From NCBI GenBank assembly GCA_019022495.1, contig JAFEKR010000016.1, forward strand, positions 744,001 through 808,000: a stretch of DNA of 64,000 nucleotides. The letters are read 5' to 3'. How positions within the stretch are numbered: position 1 is the first letter of the stretch; each line of letters starts with the position of its first letter. Source of the stretch: Epichloe hybrida (taxonomy: Eukaryota > Ascomycota > Sordariomycetes > Hypocreales > Clavicipitaceae). This document shows, piece by piece, positions 49,201 through 61,000 of the stretch. Both the position numbers and the translations under genes were made by a program. The notes under the pieces are model-generated. The model searched no databases, was not told the origin of the DNA, and saw nothing but the letters and a program-made list of their open reading frames with translations.

Positions 49201-50451
49201 AAAAGGCATAGCCTTGTTAGCCGCTATCACACTCTAGAATAAAAACCTTAGACTACTTACTAAAAAACAAAAGAAAACACGCTTATAAAGTAGGGAGAGT
49301 TAAGGGAAACCCCTTTATAGTGGCCCCTACATAGGAATACACTACACCCCCATAAAGAAGGTATTCACTTACTTTCTTATCCTCCCTAATAAGGCCCCTT
49401 ATTGCCTAGAAAAAGCAATGCTTTACTATTCCCTAGGGCATAAAACCTAGGTTATAAGACTATAAACGTAAAGTTACCTTTGTCTTCTAGACACGGAAAA
49501 GTTTATAATAGTTTTACTATAAAAGGGTTAGCAAATTAGTGGCAAAAAGAAACAGAATACTTACCACTCCTAGGATAGGCGCTAGCTATATTATAATAGA
49601 AAGTTATTACTAAGACATAATATACTAATTATATAAAATTAACGCCTCCTACCCTGAAATATAAGCAAAGCACTAGCATATAGGTAAGGAAGAGATAAAC
49701 CTAGTGAACCTTTACAGCCCCTGTAAGGCTAAACGTAATACAGTGTGCTATGTTAGCGTGGTTAAAACCTAATATTAAGGCTAAGCAAGACCTAGTAATA
49801 CTAAAGCAAGTTGCCTTGGAGAATATAGAGTCCTTAGGGTTCTCCTTAATAGTACCACTAAGGGCGTCTATAAGGGATTACGCCTAGTCTAAAAGGACTA
49901 AAAGGTCTAGAAAGTCACCTTTTATAGTAGCTATTGCCTATACAGAGACGTTAGAAATAAGGGACCAAAAGACTAGCAAATAGCGGTATACTTATAGTAT
50001 CACAGGTATTGCCACATTTACAACACTAAATATAGCGTTTAGAACGCTTTGCTGTCATAATAGCAACGGCGGATAATTTAATGAGGAATTAACAGTTAAT
50101 CTTAGGCAGTTTAGGCTTAGATAGAGGGTTTTTCTTAAAGTCTACGCACCTAGTATGCAAATAGTGCATGTAGGAATATTCCTTTAAGGGAATATGTTTA
50201 GTTTCTATAATAAAAATGTGGCAATAGGCGAGGGCAAAGTAAAGGTATCTAAAGGCGCGATAATAATTTACAGAAAACTTATCTAGTGTTACAGAAGAGA
50301 AAAGTATGTAATGCAATAGGGAGTCGCCAGTGAATTTGTACTTAAGCGCTGCTTATCATTTATTATTATTTTAATATAGCAGCTAGGTGGCAAACAGCTA
50401 TATAATAGCTAGTAAGCCGTTTAGGAGCCCGGCTATAAGTGGGGGGGCAAT

Positions 50452-50653
50452 TATAAGGCCTCACTCACAATAACACCTATAATCACTAGTGCACCCCGCG
50501 GGTAGGCCATGTCCTAGGGCTAGGTTCACGTGACATTAGCGAGCCACTAGCTATAAGCCAGCGACTCGCACGCACAACACACTTAGACCTAGCAAGCTTC
50601 AGTTAATATACCAGAGCCCCCATACCTCTTGCCTAGCTACCATTGTTCTCACA
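50452..50653 (+). repeat. 3' LTR
   Basis: 202 bp, starting TATAAGGCCTCACTCACAAT (TG..G changed to TA..A) and ending CTCACA. It is collinear with the 5' copy with no indels, and the same fold is at 50539-50569. Confidence 0.92.
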
Positions 50654-50699
50654 ATATTAATTAATTAAGTAAAAGGTAATAGTTTTCTTATAGATTTAT

Positions 50700-52745
50700 A
50701 TATATAATAAGCTATAGAGAAACATAGGGTCTTAATTTTTACTATCCTAAGCATTAGTATCTTGAATTTTTTATAAGCTTATTAATCTAATAAGGTATTT
50801 ATATATAGTCTTTATTTATTAGCTAAAGCTATAGTTAGTCTTACTATTTATAAAGCTAAATAAGAAGTTCCTTTAATTTAATAGTGTAATTAGTGCTATT
50901 AATAGCACATATATACTAGCATTTATTTCACTAAATTAGTAGTAAAGATACTAGTTAAGGAAGAATAATATCTTATAAAATATACTAGTAGCTATAAGCT
51001 TTAAGGAATTATTCCTTTATATACTAGTAAGTACTAAAGGTTTTATTAATAATAGTACCTTATTATAGATAGCGTTCTTAAAGTCCTTTATAATCCCTTA
51101 AGGCTAATTTTATCTTAGTAATGTAGGATTTAGCTTATATTATAGCCTTATTATGCTATTTTTAAGGGTTTAATATTATTTATAAGACTAGAGGGAAGCT
51201 TATAAGTACTCTAATAATAAGAAGGAGCTCTTTAACTTCTAGTATATATAATTATAAGCGGTTATAAAGTGTTATTTTAGGTAATATAAGCAAAAGTAAA
51301 AGATAATTTACTATAGCGCTACTAAGTATAATTTTCTTATATAAATTAAGATAATCTATACTATTATAGCTCTCTTTAACTTTATTAAGTTATAGGGAAA
51401 GGAGCTATATAACTTTAAAGTAAAAGAGATAGAATTATTACCTAGAGATAAGTGTAAAGCACTTAAAATAGCTACTATATAGGTATTATTACTTCTTATA
51501 GGCCTTATAGGCTATAAAGTTTAGAAAAAGATAGTATAGTGGCTTTAGAGGCTTTAGTAAAGTAGTAATATAAATAAAAAGATACGTATTTAATGAATTT
51601 AATAGCGTTATTAATAAAATTCTAACTAATATAATAATAATATTATAGGTTAAAAAGTAATAAATATACATAGCCCGCAGACCTTAATAAAAAGCCTTGC
51701 TTTTACTAGTAAATAGTATTAACACTAAAATTTAACTTAATCTATGCTTTCTTTGCCTTTTTTAATAATAATAAGTTCTAAATTAGAGGATTTAGTTAAT
51801 CTTACTTTAACTATAATATAACTTTAATAATTATACTTATCCTAAACTCTTTACTATATAATTAATAGTCCTTAATTACCTTCTTAATATTATTAGCCCC
51901 TATAGCTCTTTAGGTAATAATATACCTCTTTAAGCCCTGTATTTAAGGCCTAAGGACATTAGATACTACCTCTAAGAGCTCTTTTACCTATGCTATAGCC
52001 TAATACTTCTATACACTTTATAGTAATAAATTTAGCTATAATCTAGTAAGCATAGCCCTAGTAAAGCTTATTTAAGAGCTCTATAGGTTTAGCATTAAGA
52101 AAGTAGCTATATTATTAGTGCTTTACTCTATAATATTAGTTTAAGACTAACTTTAATACTACTAATTATCTTTAAGGGAATTTTCTTTATCTAGGAGCTT
52201 AAGAAAATCATAAGCCCTATTACTAGGGTATTATATATTAGTATTTTCTCTTTAAGTCTTATTTTTATTATCTTTAGAGTTATTAAAGCTATTTTCTAAT
52301 AACTTTTCTTATACCCTTTTAGTAGTAGTAAAGCTTTTAGTATCTTAGGCTTTAATAACTATATTACTAGCTTTATAGTCTCCTAAGAAGACCTTTACTT
52401 ACTTCTCTCTTATAATAGATTTATTTATAATAAGAGGCTTTATTATAATATATTTACTAAACCTTCTATACATTTAGATAATAAAATTAGCGATTTGCTT
52501 ACTTATATAAAGCTACCTATTCTATTTATTATATATTATACTAGTCTTCTTCTTTATAGTGTAAAAAGCACGCTAAACGCCCTTAAGCCACTTATATTAG
52601 TTCTTAATAGTATTTAAAGATTACTAATATCTTAGGAATCTCCTTATAAGCATAAGAATAAAGCCTTTAAGGATATCTTAGATAATACTAATCTTACTAC
52701 TATTAAGCTAATGCTTATAGTAAGCTTTAAGGAGTAATTTAAGTA
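50700..52745 (-). pseudogene. Decayed long reading frame of the outer TIR element
   Basis: One minus-strand frame stays coherent for roughly 300-plus codons from about 52745 downward; its stops are all TAA or TAG, with no TGA seen. Readable pieces include YKWLKGV-stop-RAFYTIKKKT, SKQIANFII, MYRRFSKYIIIKPLI, KVFLGDYKASNIVIKA and DFLKLLDKENSLKD. The pattern is that of a single protein with tryptophan and glutamine codons turned into stops by RIP. I do not recognise a transposase domain. It is probably the transposase of the outer element. Confidence 0.6.
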
Positions 52746-53021
52746 AGAAAAGGGTTTAATTATTAGTCTAGCGAATTTAGGAGGATCTAGATGCCTATAA
52801 CTAGGTGCTTTAGGATATAGTTATAATATATATTAAAATTATATAATATTTACTAGTAAAATAAAATAATTCTATTATATTAAAGCTATAGAAAGGAAGA
52901 TCTACTATTATAACAGGCCCCTTACGCAAAGGCGGTGAAAAAAAGCCACAGAAGTGGGCCGCGATAGTACAAAGTAAGCGCCCTATATAACTCCACATAC
53001 AATTTGTACCCTGTAATGTCG

Positions 53022-53055
53022 GTGCAAAGTTTGCACCGGCTCGTGGATCAGACCC
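53022..53055. repeat. Right terminal inverted repeat (34 bp)
   Basis: Reverse complement of the left end without mismatch. The adjacent interior (about 52915-53021) is GC-normal and not RIP-mutated. Confidence 0.9.
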
Positions 53056-53058
53056 CTA

Positions 53059-53211
53059 GGGCGTTCCAAGCTCTGTTCCGCCGTCGCGTCTCCGCCCCCC
53101 CAACATCACATTTGACACTTCCAAACCCCACCATTGATGGCCTGGTCTCAACCAAGGCTTTTTTTCTTCCCTTTTACCTCATAATCCCCTCACCCATTCC
53201 CGCGCTTTCGT

Positions 53212-53242
<31 letters not shown>

Positions 53243-53557
53243 CTTCATCATCCATTTACCTATAACTGGAACGAGCAGCTAGCACGAACTCACTGGCTAT
53301 TAGTCTCTTCGAATCTTCTCCGCGGCTCTATTGACGAGTTCATTGCTCAGGTTTGTACCCTTTCTATTTGAATACTGCAACCCCACCTTTCGGTAGGTTT
53401 TCTTACCTACCTGCGTGTCTACCGTTACCTGGGCCTTCACCGCACGTGTCACTATATTGGCCAGGAGAGACCCGAGCACCAGGGTGAGAACATTACCAAA
53501 TATAACCTCTAACAACCATTTTGTACTCCAGGCCAAACGCGATACATATATTTCACA
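53059..53557. promoter_or_regulatory. Pyruvate kinase promoter and 5' leader
   Basis: About 500 bases between the transposon end and the ATG. It contains strong pyrimidine tracts, including a TTTC repeat at 53211-53242, as is typical of highly expressed glycolytic genes in filamentous fungi. A possible 5'-UTR intron runs from GTAGGTTTTC near 53395 to CCAG near 53531. Anything further upstream was displaced or replaced by the insertion. Confidence 0.5.
53208..53242. repeat. TTTC microsatellite
   Basis: Eight or so head-to-tail TTTC units in the promoter of the pyruvate kinase gene, forming a pure pyrimidine tract on the coding strand. Confidence 0.85.
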
Positions 53558-55302
53558 ATGGCGGCTAGTCGATCGCGTTCGTTTAGCATCATGGCTGCTA
53601 CCCAACAAGATCACCTCGACACTGGGGGTAGAGTCGCATGGCTGGCTTCGCTTGACACTGCCTACAGCCCCGAGCACAATTATCGCCGGTCCTCCATCAT
53701 CTGCACGATTGGTCCTAAGACCAATTCCGTCGAAGCTATCAACAAGCTGCGTGACTCTGGACTCAACGTGGTTCGAATGAACTTTTCTCATGGCTCATAC
53801 GACTATCATCAGTCTGTCATTGACAACACTAGAGCAGCCGTGGAGTGTCATGCTGGCCGCCCTGTTGCCATTGCTCTTGACACCAAGGGGCCTGAGATCC
53901 GGACTGGTAACACGACAAATGATGAAGACATTCCTATCTCGGCCGGCAAGGTGATGAACTTCACCACTGATGAGAAATACTCCACCAGCTGTGACACCGA
54001 GAACATGTGAGTCTTCAATATGTCTTCTTCGATCTCTTTGCGTGGACCACGTTCATGTCGCTGAAGACCTCCACTTTCCATCTTTCATACACTGTCAATA
54101 TCGATCAAGAGCTGACAAAACTGGACCATTGTAGGTACGTTGACTATAAGAATATTACCAAGGTCATCGAGCCTGGCCGTGTTATTTATGTTGATGACGG
54201 TGTCTTGGCCTTCGAAGTACTGAGCATCAAGGACGACAAGACCATTGAAGTTCGTGCCAGAAACAACGGTTTCATCTCATCGAGAAAGGGCGTCAACCTG
54301 CCCAATACGGATGTCGATCTTCCTGCGCTATCAGAAAAAGACAAGGCCGACCTGAAATTTGGCGTGAAGAACAATGTAGATATGGTCTTTGCATCATTTA
54401 TTCGCCGTGCTCAAGACATCAAAGATATCCGCGCCGTACTAGGCGAAGAGGGCAAGCAAATCCAGATCATTGCCAAGATTGAGAATCGTCAGGGTCTAAA
54501 CAACTTTCCAGAGATTTTGGAGGAGACAGATGGTGTGATGGTAGCGCGAGGTGATTTGGGCATTGAGATCCCTGCTGCCGAAGTCTTTGCAGCGCAGAAG
54601 AAGCTCATCGCCATGTGCAACATTGCCGGGAAGCCTGTCATCTGCGCGACTCAGATGCTGGAGTCGATGATCAAAAATCCACGTCCCACCCGTGCCGAGA
54701 TCAGCGATGTTGGCAATGCCATTACCGATGGAGCTGACTGCGTAATGTTGTCTGGTGAAACGGCCAAAGGCAGCTACCCCTGTGAAGCCGTCCAAGAAAT
54801 GCACGAGGCGTGCTTGAAGGCCGAAAACTCCATCCCGTACGTCTCGCATTTTGAAGAGATGTGCACCCTGGCCAAACGCCCTGTCAAGACCGTTGAGTCT
54901 TGTGCTATGGCCGCCGTCCGAGCATCGCTTGACCTTGCTGCTGGCGGTATCATTGTCCTGTCAACCTCAGGCGAGTCCGCTAAGCTTCTTTCCAAATACC
55001 GCCCTGTTTGCCCCATTTTCATGGTCACTCGAACTGCCACGACTTCTCGATTCAGCCACCTTTACCGAGGAGTTTACCCTTTCCTATTCCCCGAGACTAA
55101 GCCGGACTTCAACAAGGTCAATTGGCAGGAAGATGTTGACAAACGCATCAAGTGGGCTGTTAATCACGCATTAGAGCTCAAAGTTCTTACGCCTGGAGAC
55201 ACTGTGGTTGTTGTGCAGGGCTGGAAAGGAGGCATGGGTAACACTAACACGCTGCGAATTGTCCGAGCTGACCCCGAACATCTGGGAATTGGTCAAGCGT
55301 AA
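53558..55302 (+). CDS. PYK1: Pyruvate kinase
   Basis: Final glycolytic step, phosphoenolpyruvate + ADP to pyruvate + ATP. Exons are 53558-54006 and 54135-55302 (128-nt intron), giving 538 residues; the second Met at 53591 would give 527, the usual fungal length. Motifs in order: [44 protein letters not shown], and the central signature [16 protein letters not shown]. The magnesium/substrate region is [18 protein letters not shown] and the family signature [12 protein letters not shown]. The C-terminal allosteric domain contains [19 protein letters not shown] and ends [16 protein letters not shown]. Intact throughout. The gene is immediately downstream of the nested transposon. Confidence 0.97.
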
Positions 55303-56375
55303 AATAAATCAGCGTGCTTTATTTGACGACGACGAACCGACAGGACAAATTAACATGGTAATGAGCTGAAATTGGACGAAAAAAATTTGTTTGATAGGGT
55401 ACATGTGCAAAGTTTACTAGGATCCAGAATAGCGGTCTTAGAATGACACGAGTTCTAGATTTCGACTTCGATCTAAGCGCAATTACCTCGGAAAACTAGT
55501 CAAGACTCGATGCTCATGAGCATTGTCAGAAGGAGTGCCGTTAGAGATTATAAACTCAAGATTCACCTCAAAATCCAACCTATTCCATGAACCTTTATTG
55601 AGCTAGAATCGCAAGTAAATCTTTAAATCCAAGAGAGCTATCATTATTAAGCCTAAACTTGTCGCACATTAGCAAGGGATATATGTATATTTATTTGTAT
55701 AGCTCTAGCAACTAGAGTGACCATAGCATTCGTCACCAAAGCTAACGCAGCGTGTATATTGAAGATTCGTACAGTTGGCGTTCAGCAATGTTTAAGCGTC
55801 CCTCAAGTCTGGCATTCATTCTCTACAATACTGAGTCAGTGCTTTGCCAGTCTGATGGGACACCATGAGAAGCAAGAAGAGCCCCGGTAGTGGATCTTGC
55901 ATAGCGCTTGGTCCTGGAAATTGTCTGGCAGACACTAGAGTAATCGCCAAATCAAAATATCTTCTACGTACAGTCCTAGACGCGACGAGGATAGACAGAG
56001 TGAGTCTTTCTTTGAATTGGCGTAGCCAAGACGACCTGCGACGGCAGTAAGCTCTCTCTTTTTTTTCACAATACTGGCTAGCCTCGCTGGTGCCACTAAA
56101 TTTGGATGGAAGTGTCGTGGCGTAAAAGTTGACAGGTCAAGTACACCCACTGTACAAAGAACTCCGTAGTGGTCGCAGCACAAACTTTCTCCACTATTCC
56201 TGTTCGGCAGACAGCTCCAAGTTGAGACGATCTGCCTGGGCCCAGCTCTGTCTGTCAGTTGAAGCTTCGAAGTAGATGGTCCTGCTGCATAGCAATAGGC
56301 GCATTTCTGATAAACCAACCCCATACGGATATCTGGCACCATCAGATTCGAAATGTTGCCTCAAAACTAGCCGCT
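55303..56375. other. Intergenic region between pyruvate kinase and IKS1
   Basis: About 1.1 kb of ordinary composition. I find no supported gene; a 135-codon minus-strand frame at 55935-56342 has no recognisable motif. Confidence 0.55.
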
Positions 56376-58771
56376 ATGTCTCTGATACCATACCACCCGA
56401 AGGAAGGTCGGGAGATCGTTCTGTAAGCACCTTTAGCCCCAGGAGCTTCAATATTGCTCGTGAATCGTTCCCCGTGATTGTTCTATTTCAAAGCATCAGT
56501 CGAAGTGGACACGTACTGACGTCCTGATGTCTTCAGTCGCCATCGCAATGCCGTCGTTGTTCGAGATCGTGACTCCCAACGTCTCGAGATTCGGGGTTCC
56601 GAATGCCCGACATGTCATCAACTTCTAGCCCGCTCACCATCTCCTGATCGGTCATACGACCGGTCATTTGAAATGAATCACGAATATGTCGATCCAGAAT
56701 ACTTTAGAATGCTCAGAACGGGAAATTATGACTTCACCCTTGGTAACAGACCCCCAAGTCCCGTTCGGAGACTAGTTGAGCCAGCATCGGTCGCAAGCTC
56801 CAAAAGACACTCCACGTCCCCTCCGGAAGTCTTGCAGGAACAGGGAGGAGCGAGGCTCAGTGCTAATGATCCCGAACCCCAACAAACCGAAAGAAGTAGA
56901 ATACGACGTGAAGCTTTTAGCCCGAACTACTTCAAGACCTTTTTCGTGGAGGAAAGAATTCTTGGTAAGGGAGGCAAAGGAGTCGTGTTGCTAGTACGCC
57001 ATGAGATCGACGGCTGTCCTCTCGGACACTTTGCTTGCAAGAGAGTACCAGTCGGTGATGACCATTCCTGGTTGGAAAAGGTGTTGATAGAAGTTGAGCT
57101 GCTGGCCAAACTCTCGCATCCTAATCTGGTATCATACCGCCACGTGTGGCTCGAGGATGTTCGCTTGACAAGGTTCGGACCGAGTGTCGCCTGCGCTTTC
57201 ATTCTGCAACAGTACTGCAATAGTGGTGATCTCCACCAGTATGTTGTCGGCGGTGCCCCAAGGGAGGTGACGAAGGAGGAGTTGAAAGCGCAGATGAGAC
57301 GACGATCCAGAGGCCACGCGGAGACACATCTGGACCCATTTATCGCTCGACCGCAACTCTCTTTTGAAGAGATATATTCCCTTTTTAAGAATATTACCTC
57401 GGGCGTGGCATATCTTCATGGCTCAAATTATATCCATCGGGATCTAAAACCGAGTAACTGCCTCCTCCATAGTGAGGGTGGGAAATTGAATTGTCTCATC
57501 AGCGATTTTGGTGAGGTTCAACCTGAGAATATCGTCCGCAAATCTACTGGTTCCACGGGCACGATATCATACTGCGCCCCGGAAGTGTTAAGAATGGACG
57601 TGTCGGGCCAGTATGGAAATTTTACAACAAAGTCTGATGTATTCTCGCTTGGGATGATTCTCTACTTCATGTGTTTCGGGCGACTGCCCTATCAAGGTGC
57701 TAACGCTATTCAGGAGGAGCTCGAAGACATTGATCAATTGCGGGCCGAAATCACAGATTGGCAAGGTTTTCAAGATGAGCGCCAGGAACGCCCTGATCTG
57801 CCGTCTAAGTTGTATAAACTGCTGAAGAAGTTGCTTGCCTTGGACCCCGTAGAGCGTCCAAGTGCGAACGAAGTTCTGTTAGCAATGAAAAGCGAAACAA
57901 ATTTCGACAATATCACAAAACATGATTGGATTACTACGAATTCCTCAACGCTCCGGGGCAACCGCATACAAAATCTGGACTCTCCGTTGCCGCCGGGAAC
58001 TCCCGTCGCAGGTAATGTTTCACTAATTGACACATTCAATTTTCGGAGCATAGTCCTGTGCAAGTGGAAGCTGACATCGAACCAGATTCAAAAAAAGAGA
58101 CTATACGAGGGCGACAAGGAACAATAAACGAAAGTGCCGGTGTGTATTCACATCCTGCAGATGGCAGAAGAGCATCTCAAGAACTTGGTCCCTCATCGCC
58201 ACGTGAAGATGAGTTTGGGAAACATGAGCAACACAGCCGCAGCTTCGGAAGTATGCAACAAGAGCATGGTCAAATCAGCTCACTTGCAATGGAAGAGCTA
58301 ACAGGAGTGGCTGCCGCCGAGTCGACCAAACCTTCCACTCCACACCTGCTGATGGCACCGCCTCGGTCGCGAGGTGAGGAATTCTGGTATCAGCTGACGA
58401 TCCTGAGCCACCGCGTTGCGTCTGGGTTCCAGATTGATGCTGAATCAATCGAACCTGTTATTCGCCTAATGGTCTTCTTACTAAAGCTTGTCACTTTATC
58501 CCGACCGTGTTGGCCATATGTAGCAAGCATAGAGGTGGGTTTTCCATTAATGACATTCGCAGCTTTAGAATTGGGATGGCCAAGCTCTGTCATACATTTG
58601 AGCTGGCCCCATAGTCACAGAAATAGTGATTTGACGCAGCGGGGGGGGCATATTGGGCTCAGCATCGGATTAAGAGCGATACTACTTGGATTTCACTTCG
58701 GGGTCTTGTGGACTGCTCGTCGCTGGGACATGCTGTGCACCGGAAGACCTCGAGGCGAGTGGACCGAATGA
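56376..58771 (+). CDS. IKS1: Iks1-family serine/threonine protein kinase
   Basis: Kinase related to yeast Iks1, known only for genetic links to Ras regulation. Exons are 56376-56422, 56537-58011 and 58065-58771, giving 742 residues. The 47-nt first exon encodes MSLIPYHPKEGREIVL and joins HRNAVVVRDRDSQRLEIRG. A CPTC motif (SECPTCHQ) resembles a small zinc-binding site. The kinase domain (about residues 145-480) has GKGGKGVVLLV, ACKRV, the catalytic loop HRDLKPSNC, DFGEVQ for the metal site, and APEVLRM with SLGMILYFM. The acceptor CAAG at 58061-58064 keeps frame to a Ser/Thr-rich region and C-terminal hydrophobic helices (LRAILLGFHFGVLW) like the tail anchor of Iks1. A model starting at Met 56673 would omit about 60 residues, including the CPTC motif. 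Confidence 0.92.
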
Positions 58772-59284
58772 CGAGAATCGAGCAAGTCTAGCAGGTTGTA
58801 GGCACCAAGAGTCGTCTCAGATTTAACTCAAGTCTCTGAAGTGGTTCGCTCTGTCCGTCAGATGAAGACACTGGTAAACTGGGCAAACTGCTGAGTTGCA
58901 GGCGAATTACAACCACACATCAAGAAAACCTAGTGAACGTTGCAAACCTGCATCTAGCTTCTCGAATAGTAGGCTACCAATGAATCTCAAAATAAGTGCC
59001 AATCATAAGCAAAACACGACATGAATGAGAAACACAGCCCCATCTGGACCAAATCAATGGACTTGAAATTGGAACTTCGCGATATTACCTTGAGTCATAT
59101 GGGCTTTGACAAGATCTTTATGTATGGCTGCCCGAGTTTCTCGGCATCAAAGGCACAGTGAAAGCGTCGGTATCCGCCGGGGCTAAAGTCTATCTAATTT
59201 GTCTAACGACTTTCCTTGATGAACCCTAATAGGTCATGTGTTTACAAACTGTAGATGTGTATTAAAACTTCATTAATCACATGC
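58772..59284. other. Convergent intergenic region
   Basis: About 510 bases between the IKS1 stop and the end of the nucleoside permease gene. No feature found. Confidence 0.55.
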
Positions 59285-60658
59285 TCATCTGAGCATCGCT
59301 CTAGATCCAAAGCGTACCCGTCTATCCATTTCGGCAGCAGCCAGACCAACGTCGTAACCACCGGACTTGACCTTTTTACCCTCAGTTAAGCTCCCAAACC
59401 CAAAATCTGGCTCACCTCCGAGACTGCCAAATATATCGCCTACATAATTATTCGGTTTGATACCCCGACTGAAAGTGCAGCCCCAATTGGAAACAATCCC
59501 TTTAACGATTTCGATGCCCGCATTATAGACGTTTTCGACTGCAATGAGAAAGCCATTTTGATCAGCCCTAACCAGATGCTCCCAGTCAGACAAATGGGGT
59601 GGCGGTCGATCGAAGTTAGAGCCTATACATCTATATCAGTCATAAGAGCTTCGAAAGAGGTGAGAGCGGACCACGTTGGCCCCCTGGGTGGACGGCGTAC
59701 CAGTTCTCATTATGATCATCCTTGAGAAGTCTACCAAACCCTCGATGGCACCTCTCACCATGACTTCTAGCGTCGCGTTATCTTCTTGGGCACTCATACA
59801 ATAGGTGCCCGTTCCATTAGTCCACAATCTAGTTGTGTTTTCAAACGCAATGGCGAGTTTTGTACCGGAGTAATAGACATCACTTGTAGCAATATCACAT
59901 TTCACAACGCTCGGAGCCTTTGATGCCATTGCGTTATGAAATCCAGACCCAGAATACTTTGAGCGATACTCCTGGGGACCTATCCGATCAGTAAGCCTTG
60001 CTTTAGATGCAAGAATGTATGCTGTGTCTCTGAGCGCATTATTTACTTCGAACACCTCTGTACCGTATGTGATGGCAGGATACTGAAGGGGATAGTCACG
60101 TCCGTAAGAGATGTATCCTGTTGGCCAATCCTGTGGAAGAGATCGAGGATCGATTTCGTACTGAAGAGCAACCTGAACAGTATATCGAGCAAGGGCAACG
60201 CTCCCGATTGTAGCATAGTGAGGGTTCACACCAGCTATTCCAGCAAAAAGAAAGTACGTCTGACGAAGATCGAATTTGTTTGATAGTACAAACGCCATCA
60301 TAGACGCAGCAGAATTGATCTCGCCCTCTCCAAGAGTCACTTGACATATTATACCCGTTTCTGTGCAGAACACGCGAGGGAACAATATCGAAAGTCCAGG
60401 GACTGCCATTGATCTTGCAGTTAAATTCCCTAGTCTTGATTCGTGAAATCTCTTGTGCCAAATTTGTGCTTCTGGATGCCACTACCGTCATTAAAGGGTT
60501 AGGAATTCTGCCTCAAAAGCGTAAAGGCTGTTTTGATTTACCATGGATACGATCACAACTCGTGGTTGTATCAAACTTTTCGTGTTGTCATAGAAGCTAG
60601 AGCGCGAAGTGTAACTAGGCACAACTAAGGCGAGTAAAGAGAGCAGTCGCCCTAACAT
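59285..60658 (-). CDS. Purine nucleoside permease (NUP family)
   Basis: Homologue of Candida NUP, a secreted or cell-surface protein in the nucleoside phosphorylase-like superfamily, implicated in purine nucleoside uptake. Exons (minus) are 60658-60542, 60481-59701 and 59622-59285, giving 411 residues. It begins MLGRLLSLLALVVPSYTSR, a signal peptide. The mature protein opens PRVVIVSMWHPEAQIW and has VPGLSILFPRVFCTETGIICQ, TLGEGEINSAASMMA, YFLFAGIAGVNPHYATIGSV, and YGTEVFEVN. The exon 2/3 junction restores MRTGSNFDRPPP, and the end is GGYDVGLAAAEMD. Two Cys in FCTETGIICQ may form a disulphide. Start chosen because it gives a signal peptide and the 60-nt intron restores the frame. An AT-rich repeat zone begins just upstream. 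Confidence 0.88.
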
Positions 60659-61000
60659 TTTTTAGACGGATGAAAGTCGAAAGACAAAATAATTTAAGTA
60701 TAGAAGTAAAGCTCTTTATATTAAATTATAGAGTAAAAGAGCGTATATCTCTAGGTAAACTACTTTATAATATTAGTATATAAGTCCTTTCTCTATTAAT
60801 TATCTAGTGTAATAATAAGTAAATAATTTATATTATAGAATATAAGGAAAGAAGGCTTTAAACTAGTCTAAAGCATCTTAATATAAATTAAATATAAATT
60901 TAAGAGTAATATACCCTAGGTAATATTAAGGTAAATTAGTTAAAGACCTTTAAGATACTTACTAATAGCTTTATAAAGCCTTTATTAAGGTAAATATATG

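Larger units (their letters stand above)
44682..50653 (+). mobile_element. Ty3/gypsy LTR retrotransposon, RIP-inactivated
   Basis: Two 202-bp LTRs, offset by exactly 5770 bases, frame a 5972-bp element. Both sides carry the 5-bp target duplication ATATT (44677-44681 and 50654-50658). A purine run (AGTGGGGGGGCAA) ends just before the 3' LTR, as a polypurine tract should. Internal order is a gag-like region, then reverse transcriptase, integrase and a chromodomain-like tail, which is the gypsy order. I found no convincing primer-binding site after 44883. LTR mismatches that I compared are all transitions. Confidence 0.93.
44009..53055. mobile_element. TIR-bounded element of about 3.07 kb, split by a nested gypsy element (9.05 kb total)
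   Basis: The left end (44009-44042) begins GGGTCTGATCCACGAGCC. The right end (53022-53055) is its exact 34-bp reverse complement. A CTA triplet lies outside both ends (44006-44008, 53056-53058); shifting the edges by one base gives a 5-bp CCTAG duplication instead. Without the gypsy insertion the element is about 3.07 kb, split as 44009-44676 and 50659-53055. Its interior is saturated with C-to-T and G-to-A changes, while both ends stay GC-normal. A decayed minus-strand frame is listed separately. The superfamily is open: the duplication is not the 8 bp of hAT nor a plain TA. Confidence 0.85.

Noticed and set aside
44682..50653. A primer-binding site right after the 5' LTR
   Set aside because: The bases after 44883 do not match a tRNA 3' end convincingly, perhaps because of RIP; self-priming is also possible.
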